Below are positions 8,882 to 11,055 of a DNA stretch of 11,055 nt, one piece after another (within the stretch, counting starts at the first letter, position 1; each line of letters begins with the position of its first letter). Source of the DNA: Auxenochlorella pyrenoidosa (Eukaryota > Chlorophyta > Trebouxiophyceae > Chlorellales > Chlorellaceae); assembly GCA_001430745.1 (NCBI GenBank), contig KQ482063.1:1017293-1028347 (forward strand). The letters run 5' to 3'. The translations under genes and the position numbers were made by a program. A model generated the notes under the pieces. It ran no database searches. It worked only from the letters and a program-made list of their open reading frames with translations, and was not told the DNA's origin.

Positions 8882-11055
8882 TCAGCTGCCCGCCGCCTCC
8901 AGCCCTATGAACTGCCGTATGAGCGGCATGACTTGGCTGCCAGGGAACCGCCCCAGCTGGCCCGCTGCAACCGCAATTTCATCAAACTGCACCGCGCCGC
9001 CGCCGGCCCAACAGCCCCTTGATGACAGCGCTGCTGCCTGCCGCTGCTGGCCCTGCTGCTCTTCTCCCGGCTGCTGGGCTGGGACATGCTGCTGTGCCTG
9101 CGCCTGCTGCGCGCATGTGGGCTCGGCAGCGCCTGCAACGCCAGCTGCCCGGTATGCTGCCGCTGCGGGCGCTGCCGCTTGCTGGGCAGCGCTTGCAGCA
9201 GGCGTTTCTTCTGGGTGTGGGATGGGTCCCAGGGGGATCCCGTCCACCGCGGCATCACCCCCCAGCGCTTGGACCTGCAGAGCATGTGTGGCAGCGACAT
9301 GGGTGGGGGACACTGTGCAGCAGCAAGCATGGCAGCCAGACACAGCTGTAGGTGCCTGTGGAGCGCTGCCGGGATCGCTGCGCCAGCTCCTGCCCACCCG
9401 CGTGCAGCCCAGGGCAGGCAGGCACTGCAGCCCTGGGCCGCATGCATGGGAATGCTGGAGCAAGGGAGGGGGCGAGCTCACCACGTGGCGCAGATGCGCG
9501 ATGGCAAAGGGCACCGGCTCGTGCGAGTGGTCCCCAAACTCAACAGGCGTGGAGTGGTCCCCGGTGACCACTATGCTGCAGGCGGGAGCATGGGGTCGAA
9601 AGACAAGAACAGAGGGCTGTTGCGCTGTTGCTGGGCTACGCCTCGTCGGGTTGGCTGTCGCCACAACTGCATGGTCACGGTGCTGCTGGCCTGTGCACCG
9701 GCCCATGTACGAAAGTCTTTTTTCGTCGATTATAAAACGCCGACTGACTGCGCTCATATCGGAGGTCGTCACAGCGGTCGGACGGCCTGCCCAGCAGCCA
9801 GCGGCGGGTCCCCAGCCCGCAGCCGCATCCCTCCCTGCCCCCGGCCGACGCCGCCGCACACCTGTATCGCCCGTTGCCCGCCCGCTCCTGCTCCCACAGC
9901 AGGCGCAGCAGCTGCCCCACCATGCGGTCCACCACCTCTTGGTACCGCGGCTGCAGCAGGCAGAGGACCAGGCAATACGGGCAAACACTGCTCGGAAACC
10001 AGCAGAGCCCCAGAGGCGGCAGCTGGGCCGCTCCGGGGTGCACCAGCGCCGGGCGGCGCGTGCTGCGGCAGCGCAGTGCACGCAGCGTGCAGCGAGTCTG
10101 GCACTGAGCGCAGGCAGGGCAGGGCGGCTGGAGGCAGGAGCATCCGGGACCTCACAATAGGGCCGGCCTGATACAGCTGCCGGCTGCCGGCTGCACACGG
10201 GCGCACACATGGGCACTGCCAGCTCATCCTAGCTGCCGCCCTGCCCCTAGCAGGTTGAGCCGCAGGCGCTCCTGCCCACCCACCTTTTGTTGCACCAAAA
10301 AGTCGTGCCCCGTGTCGTCGACCGCCTTGACGTGCAGGAAGCCAAACTGGAAGCCGCCGCGGGACAGCGCCTCTGCAATGGCCTCTGCCTTCCTGCGCGG
10401 CGCGGCAGGCCAGGGACGAGGGACCCCCCCTTCAGACCCACCCCAGCTCATCAGCATGGCGCTTGCTCCCTGCAAGCATCACCCGGCACTAAATTCACCC
10501 CCGCCAGGGGGCCATGAAGAGCGAGAGCGAACAGCGGGCACAAACGGGCGCGCACGCCAGGGTTTGTGCTTGCCTGTGGAAGAGCGTGCGGTAGTCACCC
10601 GTGGTGCCCGGCACCTGCAGCACGTGTATGCCCAGGCTCATGCCCAGCCCCGCGATGATCTTGGTGGGGGCCACCATGCATGCAGCCAGCCCGTGCCGCT
10701 CCTTGAACTCCTGCAACAGGGGCCAGGGGGAGGCACAGGGAGCGGGCATCGTTCCCATGACACTGGCTGGCCCAGGGCAGGCAGGCAGGTGGGCCAGGTA
10801 TGTGCTCGGTGTGCCCCCCCCCCCCCACGCGGCAGCATGCCGCCGCCACGCACCTGCAGCGCCAGGCGCGAGCCGCAGCCCCGCAGCAGCACCACGTTTG
10901 CTGGCGGCTTGCCCTCGGCGCGCCGCTGCTGGTTGACCGGGTGGCCCTCCAGCACCCGCCGCATGCACTCTGACAGCTCGTTGACGACGGCCGCGGTGTG
11001 CGCCGCCTCGGGCGAGCCGTCCAGGGCTGTGGAGCGCTGCAGGGCGGGCAGGGAG
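8882..11055 (-). CDS. apgM: Archaeal-type cofactor-independent phosphoglycerate mutase, C-terminal part
   Basis: This enzyme interconverts 3- and 2-phosphoglycerate in glycolysis and gluconeogenesis. It belongs to the metal-dependent alkaline phosphatase superfamily. Exons on the minus strand are 11055 (continues out)-10854, 10710-10574, 10392-10284, 9950-9862, 9575-9482 and 9274-8882, giving 340 residues here with all phases consistent (0, 2, 0, 2, 0). Family landmarks in order: AAHTAAVVNEL, HPVNQQRRAEGKPPANVVLL, GTTGDYRTLF, FLHVKAVDDTGHD (metal-binding Asp and His), VTGDHSTPVEFGDHSHEPVP (metal-binding His), and FDEIAVAAGQLGRFPGSQVM near the C-terminus. The nucleophile Ser and the N-terminal half lie beyond 11055. 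The second intron (10573-10393) begins with GC, not GT (AG|GCAAGC); the reading frame requires this. The last exon carries an Ala/Gln-rich insert of about 75 residues before FDEI. The first exon here may extend past 11055, or start at an AG near 11037. Confidence 0.85.
10814..10826. repeat. 13-base poly-C run in a mutase intron
   Basis: A homopolymer of 13 C on the plus strand (G on the mutase coding strand) lies in the intron at 10853-10711. It is an ordinary slippage-prone tract with no sign of function. Confidence 0.85.

Larger units (their letters stand above)
5265..9171. repeat. Tandem segmental duplication, unit 2
   Basis: This is the second copy of the block at about 1245-5136, in direct orientation. 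It contains MYND copy B, its 5' flank, and the intact 3' part of the mutase last exon. Because the mutase gene runs on without a break past 9171, this unit holds the original mutase end, and unit 1 carries the cut-off duplicate. Confidence 0.85.

Noticed and set aside
1245..9171. Transposon or retroelement origin for the repeated blocks
   Set aside because: No transposase or reverse transcriptase, no terminal inverted repeats, and introns are kept in both copies, so neither transposition nor retrocopying fits.
9728..9738. TATA-box-like TATAAAA on the plus strand
   Set aside because: It sits in an intron of the minus-strand mutase gene, and no plus-strand gene follows.
8907..10160. Plus-strand open frame of 417 codons, and another of 361 codons at 9086-10171
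   Set aside because: They run opposite to the mutase exons and straight across its introns, and their composition (Cys/Ala/Arg/Pro-rich, no known motif) is typical of shadow frames in GC-rich DNA.
1..11055. A novel defence, CRISPR or other multi-gene system
   Set aside because: No spacer arrays, nuclease or toxin-like genes or bacterial-style operons are visible. The window reads as ordinary algal nuclear DNA whose main novelty is the duplication.

Overview
The window looks like nuclear DNA of a trebouxiophyte green alga, probably of the Chlorella/Micractinium group. It is strongly GC-rich. Its genes are split by short GT-AG introns (about 115 to 335 bases) whose phases join cleanly. Its gene families also fit: an algal-type MYND zinc-finger protein with a C-x4-C first ligand pair, an archaeal-type phosphoglycerate mutase of the kind plants and algae carry, and a sulfotransferase. 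The taxon is inferred from gene style and is not proven.

Layout from left to right. (1) 1-861, plus strand: the 3' end of a sulfotransferase-like gene. (2) 862-1244: convergent 3' flanks with no gene seen. (3) About 1245-5136: repeat unit 1. It holds an intact five-exon minus-strand gene for a 768-residue C-terminal MYND protein (copy A, 4252 to 1326), its 5' flank, and a dead fragment of the last exon of the phosphoglycerate mutase gene (5136 to 4849). (4) 5137-5264: junction sequence. (5) About 5265-9171: repeat unit 2. It holds the paralogous MYND gene copy B (8284 to 5349, 759 residues), the same 5' flank, and the real 3' end of the phosphoglycerate mutase gene. (6) 11055 to 8882, minus strand: the last six exons of that mutase gene (ApgM type), which continues past the window edge.

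The main event is a tandem segmental duplication of about 3.9 kb. Its right breakpoint lies inside the last coding exon of the mutase gene. It produced two complete MYND genes, each with about 600 bp of 5' flank, and left an orphan mutase tail between them. The orphan tail has gained a stop and a frame shift, while both MYND copies keep all five exons, all splice phases and all eight zinc ligands. I found no evidence that the genes form one pathway: mutase is glycolytic/gluconeogenic, the sulfotransferase modifies some acceptor, and the role of the MYND proteins is unknown. Nothing here resembles a mobile element, CRISPR array, RNA gene or defence system.
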